DNA from: Codonopsis lanceolata
Lineage: Eukaryota; Streptophyta; Magnoliopsida; Asterales; Campanulaceae
Assembly (NCBI GenBank): GCA_013146195.2
Contig: CM028377.1
Coordinates: forward strand, 3,224,001-3,288,000
DNA length: 64,000 nt
Direction: 5' to 3'
Shown here: one piece after another, positions 45,371-57,166 of the stretch
Layout of the letters: each line of letters begins with the position of its first letter
Numbering within the stretch: position 1 is the stretch's first letter
Program-made: the position numbers and the translations under genes
The notes under the pieces: model-generated
The model's input: only the letters and a program-made list of their open reading frames with translations
Databases searched by the model: none
What the model was told of the DNA's origin: nothing

Positions 45371-48300
45371 ATGGTACGCTCCTCTCTTCTCTACCTGAAA
45401 CTCACTACATACTGTTCTGCATTTCATTTCATAACCTAAAATTGTTTTGGAATTCAAACGGTCATTTTCGAGTTTCATACAGTATTCGCCATTGTTGTTC
45501 TTACAAACCTAGAATACTAACAGTCGTTTATGTATTTTCAATATTCATTCTTTTGAAGACTTCTGTCTTTCATTTCTCGGGTGTGGATTACCTAAACATC
45601 CTAGGGTTTCAAGTTTTCGGTTCAAAAATTCTAATTATTTCAGAAAACCTTGAAATTCCTACTTGTTTAGTTGTGGAGATGAAAAGCCCTAATTTTTGTT
45701 TGTGTTTCTTTCAGGCAAAAACTAAGCACGACAGCGGGAAGAAGCAAAACCAGGCGTCATTCTTCGAGTGCGATGTCAGCGCTCAGGGATATCCAACTTT
45801 TCCGCCTCTCATGACATCATAATCGCCACGGACAGCTATATTAGGGGATGTGCATTAACCTTCAATCGGTCTGCAATATCGCCGCCGCCGTCAAAGCCTG
45901 TGAGGACATGGACGCCTCTGGAATTCTACCCCTCTTCTGCCTCAACGACAAAAATTACAGTATCTTTCTGACAGAAGAATTCTATCAGAGAATGGAGCTC
46001 ATGAACAAGACCGCTCTTCGAGGATGGATTCGAGGTCGTCCCATCTCCATTACCGCTAAGACAATCGCCATCATCATCGGCGTACACTACGGTGGAGCTC
46101 TTGCAGCAACCATGGCTGAGGCTGTCCATGCCTGGGAAGCCATGAGGGGGTAGAAACCTACAGAGAACCCCAAGGGAAAATGCTCAGGAATCTTTTCCCT
46201 CTGGACGTATACTGCTCCAGTCACCTTATTGACAAGGGGCTTCTGTTCAAAAGCGGCGCACATGATATGTTTACGGCCCAACAAATAAACTTGTGCAGTG
46301 CCGTATATCTTCAGCTCAAACTCAACTGGGGGGTCATCATCTTCAACGAGCTAAAGCAGTGGGTGGAGAAAGCCAAGAACAACCCCACTTGCAAGCGCCC
46401 CTTCGTGAGGCTGATCAATGCTCTTCTAAGGGATGATGATAAAGTCAACTCTTCCTTGAAGGAAGATGAATTGATAGTAGTGGCCAAGGAGAAGCAGCTA
46501 ACCGCTTCATTCTTCAGTAAGTATTCTGAATACGAGAACAAGCGAAGACTGCAAAAGGGTCTACCGCCCGTCTCCATAGACAAAGTGGCCAAACCTATGC
46601 CTATCTTGGTTACCCGCTTCAACATGGAAGCACATGAAGCTGCCAGCAGACCCTTCAAGAAGGTATCTGCAAAATTTGGTGATCAAGTGTCCGCATCCCT
46701 CCATCAAAAAGCCAAAGACTTGGCTGATGAGGCAGAGCAGCTGCAACGGACCAAGATGGCAGCCAAGGGCAAAGCAAAGAAGACAAGGTCGGAAGAGGCA
46801 ACTCCAACTGAAGAGGAGCAGGCCAAGTGGATTAGGAAGGAGATGAAGGAAGGCCAAAAGAACAAGGCACCAGGCCAATCCAGCCATTAATCACCTCCAC
46901 CTACCCAAGCCCAGCCATCCTCACAGCCACCTACCCAATCCAGCTAATCACCCTCACCATCTCCTGCACCCACTCCCAAACCAAAACGAAGGAGACTCCG
47001 TAAAACCTTTGAAGACCAGCCACCGGTAGTCCCTCCAACATCTACCGATGAAGCAGCTGAGTCTCCTATTCAGCCGCTAAGGAAGAAAAGGAGAGCTACC
47101 GGCCCCAAACCTTCTACCGCCAGCCAACCAACTACCGCTACCGACGCCCAAACCTTACCTGTCAACCCTTCATCTATTCCATCTACAGATGCCCAACCAT
47201 CTACCGACACCCAACCCTCAACTGTCAACCCTTCATCTATACCTGTCAACCCTTCATCTATTCCTCCTGAGTCATCTACTCAGAGGAATTCACCACCTCC
47301 GGAGGAGCCTCAAAATCAGGAGGAGCCAGCCAGAACCTCCACTCCTCCTCCTCCATCACCCTTCAACTACTCACCTGATCCATCTACACCTTCCTCACCT
47401 CACAAATCCCAACCAACCTCATCAACCTCACCACAACCAACTTCAACCCCCCCTTCTAGCTTATTATTGTGCCCATTGGGACCCACAATTCGTATCAGAG
47501 CAGACCTATTCAAACTCCAATCCCTCCCACCCAGCCATTAGACTCTACTGCTGCCAAGTTCCTTTTCAAACTTTCGTCAGTAGCAGACCTATTTACCCCT
47601 ACCCATCAACCTCATCAACCCCATCAACCTCCTCAACCTTCCCTTAGAAAACCAAAATCACTCTTCTACCCTGCCTCTTCCTTCTGGTTCTCTACCGACC
47701 CCTTTCCTGAATCATCCCATGTCAGTGACAATTCTAACACTGACATTGAGATTGATTCACCACCATCCCCTCCTCCACCTCCACCTGTAACCGTATCTTC
47801 CTCTTCTTCCTCATCCGACTCTTCCTCCTCCGACTCATCTTTCCCTCGACTACAACAACCCTTCCGGCCACCATCTCCGGAAGAAGTAATCCATATTGGC
47901 CAATCTTCAACGTCAACTCCTCCGGCCAATGATGAGATTTTGACAATTTGGGCGCCATATATGAGCGGCTAGGCGACACAAGCATCACTACCGCTACTGC
48001 CAAAATAGCCACTGCTGCGTCCAAAGCCAATGACCGCACTGCCGCCCTTCTACGGCAATTCCAAGAGGATGTCTGGACTCGCTTTGGACAGATACGACAC
48101 GACTTTACCGATGTCAAGATCAACATTGAAGCTCAGCGAGATGAGTGTGTCCGTATCTGCTCCTCACTATTCTACGAGTTATTCCATGCCATCACTCTCC
48201 ATCTCGGCCACGGTCGTCCTCCTGTTCAAGAACTCAACAACTTAGCTCGAGACTCTGCTCACAACGTCATGAATGCCAACCGTGATCGTGATCTAGCCAT

Positions 48301-48553
48301 CACGGAGGAGAAGCAAATGAAGTCTATCAACAGAATGCTGATGGAAGAGAACAGCCGTCTTCGTGAAGAACTGGACTACCGTTCTCGTTCCACTAGACCT
48401 CCGGCGATGCGGATGGCGAATACTGAGCGAGAATGGAAGAGCTTGAGCGAGAACGAAGAGAAAAGGAGGCTGCAGACAAAGGCAAAGGGAAAAGACCTTG
48501 GTAGTTTATGTATCTTTTCTTCCCTTTCCTTTGTATTTATCTCATTTTTTTGA
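45371..48553 (+). pseudogene. Copia-2 third (env-like) gene with intron after the start codon
   Basis: ATG at 45371-45373 is followed at once by GTACGC, and TTTCTTTCAG ends at 45714; splicing out 45374-45714 places the ATG in phase with KTKHDSGKKQNQASFFECDV. Past that point the frame shifts near 45790 and 46150. The conserved middle contains ACEDMDASGILPLF, TALRGWIRGRPISITAKTI, FPLDVYCSSHLIDKGLLF and LKQWVEKAKNNPTCKRPFV, a family I cannot name but whose position matches env-like ORFs of copia elements. A long P/S/T-rich linker follows (46890-47900), broken by a piece of LTR and PBS at 47444-47501. A coiled-coil C-terminus (47948-48553) ends the gene. No membrane helix is evident. Inactive as it stands. 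Confidence 0.62.
47444..47501 (+). repeat. Copy of LTR end plus PBS inside the env-like gene
   Basis: About 58 bases (from CAACCCCCCCTTCTAGC to CGTATCAGAGC) repeat the junction of 5' LTR, LTR terminus and PBS at 39347-39405 with one substitution in the PBS (TTCGTATC for TTGGTATC) and a shorter C run. Confidence 0.88.
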
Positions 48554-48904
48554 AAACTCTGTTGTATGTAAACATCTTTTTTATAAATACAGATGATTAC
48601 TTGCCTTTCAAAAATTATCTTGTTTAAATTCTTGTTGCTTTATTTTCTTATCTATTTAGAATTTAAACAATCAGTTTAAATTTATTTGAACTGCTGCTAA
48701 TCTGTGTGCTATTCTATGATTTTCTTATTTTTGTATGCACTTAGATTAATCCCTTACATTTGAGGTGTTATTCTGTTTGATAGAGGCATGTCTTCTGTTA
48801 CTCTATATATATAAATTTCTCAGACATGTTATTATCTATCAAAAGAGTCTGTTTTAAAAGCCCTCATTTGTAGTAATGATGACCAGATATAAATAGGAGG
48901 AGAT

Positions 48905-50174
48905 TGTTGATTCTTTTGTTAGATTTATATCTGCTCAGTACATTACATTAGTTTTATACTTCAGTGGCTAATCGGGCTGCGTATCGATTAGCGTGGCAAC
49001 TGTGTATAGAACTTTGCCTAGTATAGTTTTTATAGGACTTTTCAGGTTCAGCGGAAGACCTCTCCATATGCTTAATCGGAAGACCTGCTTTCAACTCACA
49101 AACGGTAGACCTCATGTCCACCTAATCTTCTATGACGTGTCCTATCCAGTAAAGATTGATTAGATTAATTCAAACTTATCATAAAGTGTTATTTGAATTA
49201 ATCCAAGACATTCCCTGACATATCAAGCCGAAAGCAACCTTTTCAAAGCGAGGAAGACTTTTCGTCTGAGCGATGAAAGGAAAAAGTGTCCCCTAGTTTA
49301 CGCAACAACTCTCGGATCGACACCTAAATCGCCCACCTTTTGAAGATCTCAGAAATCATTACCTGCTCTAGATATCTGTGAAGACGAAAATCCTTGACTG
49401 ACAGCCCCATGCATTTAATGCATTGATGAAAAAAGCTGTTGATGTCTTCGTCTCCTCCAACGGATCTTTTGAAGTGCACCTGCTATAAATGCTGCCATTG
49501 AAGACTGGAACAATATACAACTGTACAGAATCAATCGAACACTAAAAGGATTGCTCTGAAACTTCATAACTCCAAGTCCTTCAGCTCAGTGCAATCAAGA
49601 GATCCTCTACAGATCTAGAAGTCCTCGTCAACAACAAGAAGCTGCTCATCAACACTTATTGTTTTATCTTCTTGTTGTTTACATTGATTAACTATATACA
49701 CTTGCAATTAAATATCTTGTATTCTGATATTTAATTCCCTAGACCCCAAACACAAGTCAATATTTTGTACACGATCCATTAGGGATATTCTTTGTAATTG
49801 ATCTAAGTGGAAAACATAGTGCACAATTTAAATCCAAGGTTGACTGCCTTGGTGGTGGACGTAGCACTCATTATAGTGCGAACCATCCCAAAATACTTGT
49901 GTTATTCCTTACTGTTTGTCTGATACTTGAACTGTTTATATACTTTGTTTATTATTATCCATTTACAGCAGAACTTAAGTAAACTGTAAAAGGTCTACCG
50001 GTAGTACTTATCGGCAGACCTGGAACAACTTCCTTGAAGGTCTTCCGCTACTTGATTCTTTTCAATAGATTGCAAGTAACTTTCAAAGAATTTACTTAAA
50101 AGTTTTAAGTGTTTAATAAGCTATTCAAACCCCCCCCCCTTTCTAGCTTATTATTGTGCCAATTGGGACCCACA
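48905..50174 (+). repeat. Copia-2 3' LTR
   Basis: 1270 bases matching the 5' LTR; the differences are concentrated in about 150 bases around 49225-49330 and near 49690-49730. The PPT AAATAGGAGGAGAT precedes it. Confidence 0.93.
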
Positions 50175-50957
50175 AATACTTTGGTGATTACTTTGCAATT
50201 TATAGAGATAAGGACAAAAACTCAATAGGCTGATATGATCAAGACATATTATGTCCTAAAAATTATGCCTAACGTATGTCCAGAACAGAACAAGCAAAAA
50301 ATACAGCAAATGCAGTCACACACATGTGATAGATGTCTAGATCATCTGAATGTAGTTCTCAATGTAGCTGCATTGGGAGATGCATTCGCCAAAGTTGTGA
50401 TTTTGTGTACACTTTCTCATCTTGTGTTCACTTTATCAGCACTCATCTCCCACAAATTCCATAGGTACTTTATTTCCCTAGGAGAATAGCTCTACTTTAT
50501 TTCAAGCATATTCACTTCATGCCACTAGGAACCTTTCACACTATTTACCAAGGGAAGCCACTTTGCATTTTGATCAACCCATGAAATCCAAGGATTCATA
50601 GTCCCAAAAGAAAGGTGCCACAACCTTGTTCATATGTAGCTCTTTTCCATTAGGTAGCTTTCACACTTTTTCTTTTAAGGGAATTCAATTTTCTCAAGAT
50701 CAACCCATGAGAGCCTAAGTTCCATAGTACCAAAATAAATTGTCACATCCCTAAATTTCAAAAGGTAGCTCTTTCCTTTGTGGGCTTAAGATTTTTCAAC
50801 AACAAAAAATTTGGGAGAGAGTGAGGAGAATCAGAACAATGAAATCACAACAGATTTTGAATGTAAATCCAGGACATCAAACAAGGGTACAAAAACATAA
50901 AAGATGAAACTAGTGTGCCCCCCCCCCCTAAATACTCAATGCAAGATGCCTATTTTT
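50175..50957 (-). other. Copia-1 spacer between pol and Copia-2
   Basis: Non-coding. A G run on the minus strand (50919-50930) lies just after the pol stop, a PPT-like site. Copies of the AATGTAG motif are at 50342-50388. Confidence 0.5.
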
Positions 50958-53900
50958 TTATATAGTGAGTGAAGGGTCACATGGCACACACACCGAGAGA
51001 TTTCCTAAGATTTATAAATCTCTCAAAATCTAGACTCTTAGTGAAGATATCAGCCAATTGATTTTATGTTCCTACATGTTCAGTGCAAATAATACCTTGT
51101 TTAACCAAGTCTCTAATAAAATGGTGTCTTATATCAATGTGCTTAGTTCTAGAGTGTTGAACAGAATTTTTTGCTATACTTATAGCACTGGTGTTGTCAC
51201 AATACATGGTTAACACATTGCTATGTAGGCCATAATCCTTGATCATTTGGTTCATCCATAAAAGTTGTGTACACCCGCTACCAGCAGCAATGTATTCAGA
51301 TTCAGCTGTGGAGAGGCAACACAATTTTGCTTTTTGCTAAACCAAAAGATCAAGTTGTTTCCCAAATAAAAACATCCACCAGATGTACTCCTCATGTCAT
51401 CAACACTACCAGCCCAATCAACATCACTAAAACCAACAAGATTGGTATTAGTGTGTTTTGTGTACCATAACCCCATAGCACAAGTCTCACTAACATATCT
51501 AATTATTCTTTTGATAGCTTTCAAATGAGAGACTTTAGGGTTTGGTTGATATCTAACACACAAACACACACTATACATGATGTCTGGACAGGTGGCAGTC
51601 AAATATAGCAGACTTCCTATCATGCTCCTATACAATGTTTGGTCAACACTTTCAGATTTTTCATCTTTGCAAAGTTTATTGGATGTACCCATAGGAGTTT
51701 TCTTTTGTTTTCCATTATCAAGACTGAATTTCTTCACCAAGTTAAGAGCATACTTGGCTTGAGATATGAACATCCCTTCATGTAATTGTTTTATCTGAAT
51801 TCCTAAGAAAAAAGTCAATTCTCCTACCATACTCATCTCAAAGGTGGAAGTCATACAATTCATAAAATCTTTTTCCAAGGACTTAGAGGTGGACCCAAAC
51901 ACAATATCATCAACATAAATCTGTGCAATCAGAATATGTTTATCTTGTTTTTTAATAAAGAGAGTTTTGTCCACCTCTCCCCTTTTAAACCCACTTTTCA
52001 AAAGATGGTCTGTAAGTCTCCCATACCAAGCTCTATGAGCTTGTTTGTGTCCATACAAGGCCTTTTTTAATTTAAAAACATGATTGAGTTTATGGGGATC
52101 CTCAAAACCTTTTGGTTGTTCCACAAAAACTTCTTTTTCAAGAATACCATTTAAAAAAGTACTCTTCACATCCATTTGTTGAAGAGTAATATCAAGAAAA
52201 CATAAAATGGCAAAAAGCAGACGTATGGACTCAATGCGGGCAACAGGAGCAAATGTTTCATCAAAATCTACCCCCTCAACCTGTGTGTACCCTTGAGCCA
52301 CAAGTATTGCTTTTTTTCTTATTATCTCTCCCACTTCATTTGATTTGTTTTTGAAAATCCATTTAGTTCCAATAACATTCATGGAAGTGGGTCTAGGGAC
52401 AAGGTACCAAACATCATTCTTAGCAAATTAATCAAGCTCTTCCTGCATGGCATTGATCCAACTCTCATCTTTTAGGGATTTATGCACATTCTTAGGTTCA
52501 ATGGTAGACACAAAACATGAGGCATGTATTTCTTCATACTCAAGAGTGAAGCAAGCAAGTTTCCTATAGTCTACCTTACCTTTTCTTCTTGTCGACATCC
52601 CATCAAATACATTACCTATGACTTGTGAAGTGGGATGCACTTTTTGAATTCTGCTAGGAATGTCATGGCCATGATCAGTCAAACTGGACTGAATCTCTAC
52701 TTGTTCAGGACCTGTATCAGCATTTGCTAAGTTTATGACCAATGTAGCTTCCGATGTAGCTTCTGATATAGCTACATCCGGAACTACATTCGGAGCTACA
52801 TTCTGGTTCATATCCTTTGAACTTCCAGGATTTGCAGGTTCAATCTGTTCTGGTGCAGGTTCACTGATTGCAGATGCATGTTCTGAAGATTGTGCTGATG
52901 AATCGTGATCTCCAAAGTCAAGCAAACCTGAAACATCATCCTCAATGGTTTTGTGGCCAAGATCTGTTAGATCATCAAACATAATATTCATAGACTCCAT
53001 GATGGTTTTTGTCCTTAGATTAAAGACTATATACACGACCATTTGTTGAGTAACCCATGAAAACACACTTGTCACTTTTTGAGTCAAATTTTGAAAGATG
53101 ATCTCTATCATTGAGAAGATAGCACACACACCCAAAAACATGAAAATATTTCAATGTAGGTTTCTTTCCTAGAAAAATTTCATAGGGTGTCATGGTGCTG
53201 CCTGGTCTCAAGAAAACCCTATTTCCTATATGACAAGCAGTGTTTAATGCTTCTGCCCAAAATCTTTTAGCCAAATTCTTAAAACTCAACATGACTCTAG
53301 CCATCTCTTGAAGTGTCCTATTCTTTCTTTCCGCTACTCCATTTTGTTGTGGAGTTTTAGGAGTTGAGAATTCATGGGTTATGCCATTAGAGGCACAATA
53401 GTTAGAAAAGGAGGAATTTTCATATTCCGTGCCATGATCTGATCTAATTCTAGTAAGTTTTAGATCATACAAGTTCATAACATGGGTGTACCATATTTTA
53501 AAAGCCTCGAAGGTTTCAGATTTTTTTCTCAAGAAAACGACCCATGTGTATCTAGAAAAATCATCCACACAGACAAAGGTGTACTTTTTCTTTCCTAGAC
53601 TCTCTACTTCAATAGGACCCATGAGATCTGTGTGAATCATCTCAAGACATCTAGATGAGGAGCACTGAGATAAAGGAAGGTGAGAAGCCTTTGTTTGCTT
53701 ACCTTTTTGACATGGTCCACATACATTTGTGTAGTTCTTTTCCAGACTAGGCAATCCTTTAACTGCATCATGCTTCACAAGCTCATGAAGTTTACGAAAA
53801 CTCATGTGCCCTAGTTTTTGATGCCATAGATCTGTGATGTCAAGACTAACATTATGACAGGTTTGAGCATTGTTGAACATATAACAATTGTCAGATGATC

Positions 53901-54342
53901 TAGTACCTGTCAACAAACACTTGTTAGATTGATCAAAGACTTCACAAGTATTTTTATCAAACCTCACCTGTAGGTCATCATCACACAACTGACTTATAAT
54001 GATCAAGTTGGTCTTGAGGCCTTCCACATGGTAAACATTGGTGAGATTAGGAAGACCATCTACATTCAAGGTTCCTTTGCCAATTATCTTACCTTTGGCT
54101 CCTCCTCCATATGTCACAGATCCACCATTGACACTCACATATTCCTTTAAATTCTCAATAGAACCTGTCATGTGTCTAGAGCACCCACTATCAAAGTACC
54201 ATGAACCAGCTATGTGAGACTTTAAAGAAGTGAAAGTTACATTACATTGTTCATCATCAGACCACTTAGCACCGGGACATATGTCAAATGACTCACAGTA
54301 TTTGGCTATATTATCCCTGTAACTACCTTTGGGAACCCACAT
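50958..54342 (-). pseudogene. Copia-1 pol (protease, integrase, RT, RNase H)
   Basis: Nearly complete. Protease: WYFDSGCSRHMTG (54220-54170). Integrase zinc region: LWHQKLGHMSFRKLHELV with CGPCQKGKQ. Integrase core: HTDLMGPIEVE, RSDHGTEYEN and PQQNGVAERKNRTL, so the DDE triad is kept. RT: GTKWIFKNK, FDETFAPVARIESIR, the QIYVDDIVFGS catalytic box. RNase H: LSTAESEYIAAGSGC, YCDNTSAISIAKN, SRTKHIDIRHHF. Breaks: a frameshift near 53100 between integrase and RT, a TAA at 52428, a frameshift near 51300 within RNase H, and a stop at 51064. The frame ends at 50958. A linker at 52700-52810 carries the NVAPNVVPDV and SEATSEATL repeats. Few changes would have been enough to inactivate it, so it is young. 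Confidence 0.92.
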
Positions 54343-56242
54343 TTTTTAAAAAAAATTGGCTGATGTTTCTGTGAATGTACCTTCTGATGTAGCTTCGAAT
54401 GTGACTTCCAATGTTGCTGCATTGGATGCTGCATTGGTTGCTGCATTCGATGTTGCATCTGATTTTGGACCAAGAAGGCATGCCTTACCTCTTCCTCCTA
54501 GATAGCCTTTTTAAGAAAACAGAACGGCTGAATATGACCTGGTTTGTGAAAAAAGTGACACACAAAAATTTTCTTTCTTGTTTTGGGGTTTTCAAAGAAA
54601 TTTGGATTTTGAAAATTTTGTGTGGGCTGTTTGGGGTTCAGAGGTACCTTCACCTTCTCTAACAAACATCTTTTGCATAAAACCAATTCCAGACTTACCT
54701 GAATTTCCAGAATTCAACATCTCACCCATTTTTTGTTGGCTTGAGTTCCATTTAGCCATGGTTTCATCGGCTTCGATGAGCTCTTCTTTCAATTCTTCAA
54801 TCTCCACATCTTTCTTGCTCAATAAACATTCCAGCCTTGTGATACACTCCTTCTGTTCTTCATTTACCTTTTTCAGCAAGTCATTTGTCTTTCCAACCAA
54901 TGTAACTTGATGAGCCCTCTTTTCTCAGTCCTTGTACAGCTCGTTGTAACCTTCCAGCAGGTCTGATTCTGACTCTCCTCCGTCTTTTGTGACCGAAGAG
55001 TTAAAACAACAATGATCTCCCCTGCTTCTGTCCATTGCAGCATTTGATGTAGCTTCTGATTTAGCTACATTCGGAGCTATATTGGCCAAAGGACCTGTAT
55101 AGTCAGATTCAGAGTCGTATACAGTAGTGAGAGTGATGAGATCTCCTGGATCTTCACCAATCACTATCACTCAAAGTTGCAGAAAAAATTAGACCCTTTA
55201 AGGTATTTGCACATTGGTTTGCATAATGACCGAATCCTTGACACTCCCTACATTGAATGGAATCAATATTCTTCCCATTGTAAAAAGGTTTTGAAGCAAA
55301 AGAATTGGTAAAAGGTTTTTCTAGTGTTTGAAAAGAATTCTCCTTAGGGGCAAATTTACCAGAATCAGGCTTAAAAGAGTTTTTGGAGCTTGATGATGGA
55401 GTTCTGTTTTGACTCTTGGCTTTCAATTCTTTTTAAATTTTAGTAGTCAAAAGAGCTATGGAATCTTCTCCAAAATCAGACTCGTCAATATCCTTTTGTA
55501 AATCAAGCAAGTCAGAAGAGACATCAACAACAGTAGGCATAACAATGTTTTTCACAAGAGGAGTAGAAGATGAAACACCTTTGCCTTTTTGTTTGATTTA
55601 GTCATTTAGGTTTAATTCAAAATTTTGAAGGATACCAGCCAATCTTTCAAAACCCATTTTGTCAATATCATGTGCTTCCTCAATAGCACATATTTTAACA
55701 TTAAACCTTTTAGGCAAAGTGCGTATCATTTTACTAACCAAACGATCATTAGTGATGGGATCACCTAAGGCTAAAGCAGAGTTAGACATATCAAGAAGCC
55801 TACCATAATATGACATGATATCCTCAGATTCATTCATTCTTGTGTTTTCAAACTGTGTGGTAAGCAATCTTAATTTAGAGGCACGAACACTGGCAGGTCC
55901 TTCACACAGGGTCTGAAGGGCCTCCCATACATCTTTAGCAGACTCATAATTGGCTATAACCCTAAAGGTGTTAGCATCTAAGGCTTTGTATATGACAGAC
56001 AAGGCTTTCGAAATAAAAGAAGCAGTATTCCTATCTTCATTAGACCAATCAGATTCTTTAGTGATCTTAACAGCACCATCAGTATCAGTTGTTTTAGGAG
56101 GACTCCAACAATTCAGAACAGCAAGCCATGCTCTTTCATCAATTGATTTGATGAAGATACGCATCTTGACTTTCCAAATAGAGTAATTTGCATTAGTCAA
56201 GGTTGGAGGGCGAACAACATTCTCATATTGAGAATCCATCAC
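54343..56242 (-). pseudogene. Copia-1 gag, with stops and frameshifts
   Basis: Starts MMDSQYENVVRPPTLTNANY at 56242, the copia gag capsid region (UBN2-type), with VWEALQTLCEGPASVRASKL and LRLLTTQFENTRMNESEDIM. In-frame stops lie at 55598 and about 55437, after which a zinc knuckle CRECQGFGHYANQC follows (about 55240). A frameshift near 55160 leads to a coiled-coil region (DLLKKVNEEQKECITRLECL) with a TGA at 54925, probably a former Trp codon. A second knuckle CHFFHKPGHIQPFC (54560) has Phe where the second Cys is expected. A tail rich in NVA, SEAT and Q/H repeats joins it to pol. Confidence 0.85.
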
Positions 56243-56281
56243 GGCTACAACCAGAATCTTCTCTTAGTGATGTCAAGAGGA

Positions 56282-56294
56282 GGCTCTGATACCA
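56282..56294 (-). other. Copia-1 primer binding site (initiator tRNA-Met)
   Basis: The minus strand reads TGGTATCAGAGCC, two bases inside the 5' LTR. Confidence 0.93.
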
Positions 56295-56296
56295 AT

Positions 56297-57161
56297 TGAA
56301 ATATTTAAATAGCTAGGATTCTCCAAGAATTGCCAATGCAGTTTCCAATGTAGCTTCTGATGAATCTACAATAGAAGTCACAATGGTCAAAAGTGTAAAA
56401 AACAGCGGAAGACAGATATAAAACAGTAAAAAGGAACACAAAAGTTAACCAAACAATCTACAAGCCTATGCTTGTAGATCTAGTCTCATGGCCAAAGAGA
56501 TTTCACTAAAAAGATGAATTGTTTTACAAAAAATAATGTGAAATCACCAAACAAAACACTCTCACAAGACAACAAGTTTTGGAGAGCAAAAATCCCACAG
56601 AAAAACAAGTAGAGAAAACGTGGGAAGAAACAAACAACTTCTTAAAATCTGACAGGAAGACAAAACAACATCAGCTCTCAATGTAGTTCCTAATGCTGTA
56701 ACATTGGAAGCTACAATGGCAATCTGCTCAACGTCTGGAAGAAAGAAGCTTCAGAATTTTTGATTTTCTGTTCTCAGCTTTTATGTATCAGCTCTTCCTC
56801 TCACAATACATACATCACCAGTCGTTCCAAGTCTTCTATTTACATTGGTGTAACCCTACACACAAGAGAGAAACCAACTCCAAAAAGGATAAGGATTAGA
56901 ATTTGAATTAAAAACAACTTCCTTAATTATTAGATCCTCTTACCAAATTGAAGAGGACTTCAAGGCACGGCTGTTTTAAGGAAGATTTGACCATGGATTT
57001 GTTACCAAAATAACTCCTTAAATCTAGGTTCAAGAAACCCAAAAATTAGTGAATTATTTTGATACCACATTTGAAGGATTTTGTTATCACAACTATCAAA
57101 ACTTCAAGGCCAAGAAAGGAGAGACAAAATCACAATAGGCATGACCTATTTTACCCTTACA
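56297..57161 (-). repeat. Copia-1 5' LTR
   Basis: 865 bases, matching the left copy with few substitutions. It contains two AATGTAGC/T-type motifs (56350 and 56680). Confidence 0.93.
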
Positions 57162-57166
57162 TAAAT

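Larger units (their letters stand above)
38108..50174 (+). mobile_element. Copia-2: Ty1/copia element with third ORF, nested in Copia-1
   Basis: The 12.07-kb plus-strand element has LTRs of 1284 and 1270 bases (TGTTGATTC to GACCCACA) and a perfect AATAC duplication (38103-38107 and 50175-50179). It carries an iMet PBS, an intact 743-codon gag, a heavily frameshifted pol, and an env-like gene with a probable intron. The PPT (AAATAGGAGGAGAT) abuts the 3' LTR. It inserted between pol and third ORF of Copia-1 and is therefore younger. Confidence 0.93.
34312..57161 (-). mobile_element. Copia-1: Ty1/copia element with third ORF, split by Copia-2
   Basis: Minus-strand element with LTRs of 865 and 869 bases and a target duplication TAAAT on both sides (34307-34311 and 57162-57166). 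Order on the minus strand: 5' LTR, iMet PBS, gag, pol (protease, integrase, RT, RNase H), third ORF, PPT, 3' LTR. Copia-2 sits between pol and the third ORF. Without it the element is about 10.8 kb. The third ORF and long gag resemble the Sirevirus branch; this is inference. Confidence 0.92.

Noticed and set aside
45442..45822. 126-codon frame read as an independent gene
   Set aside because: Its first 90 codons are the intron of the env-like gene; only the last part is exon.
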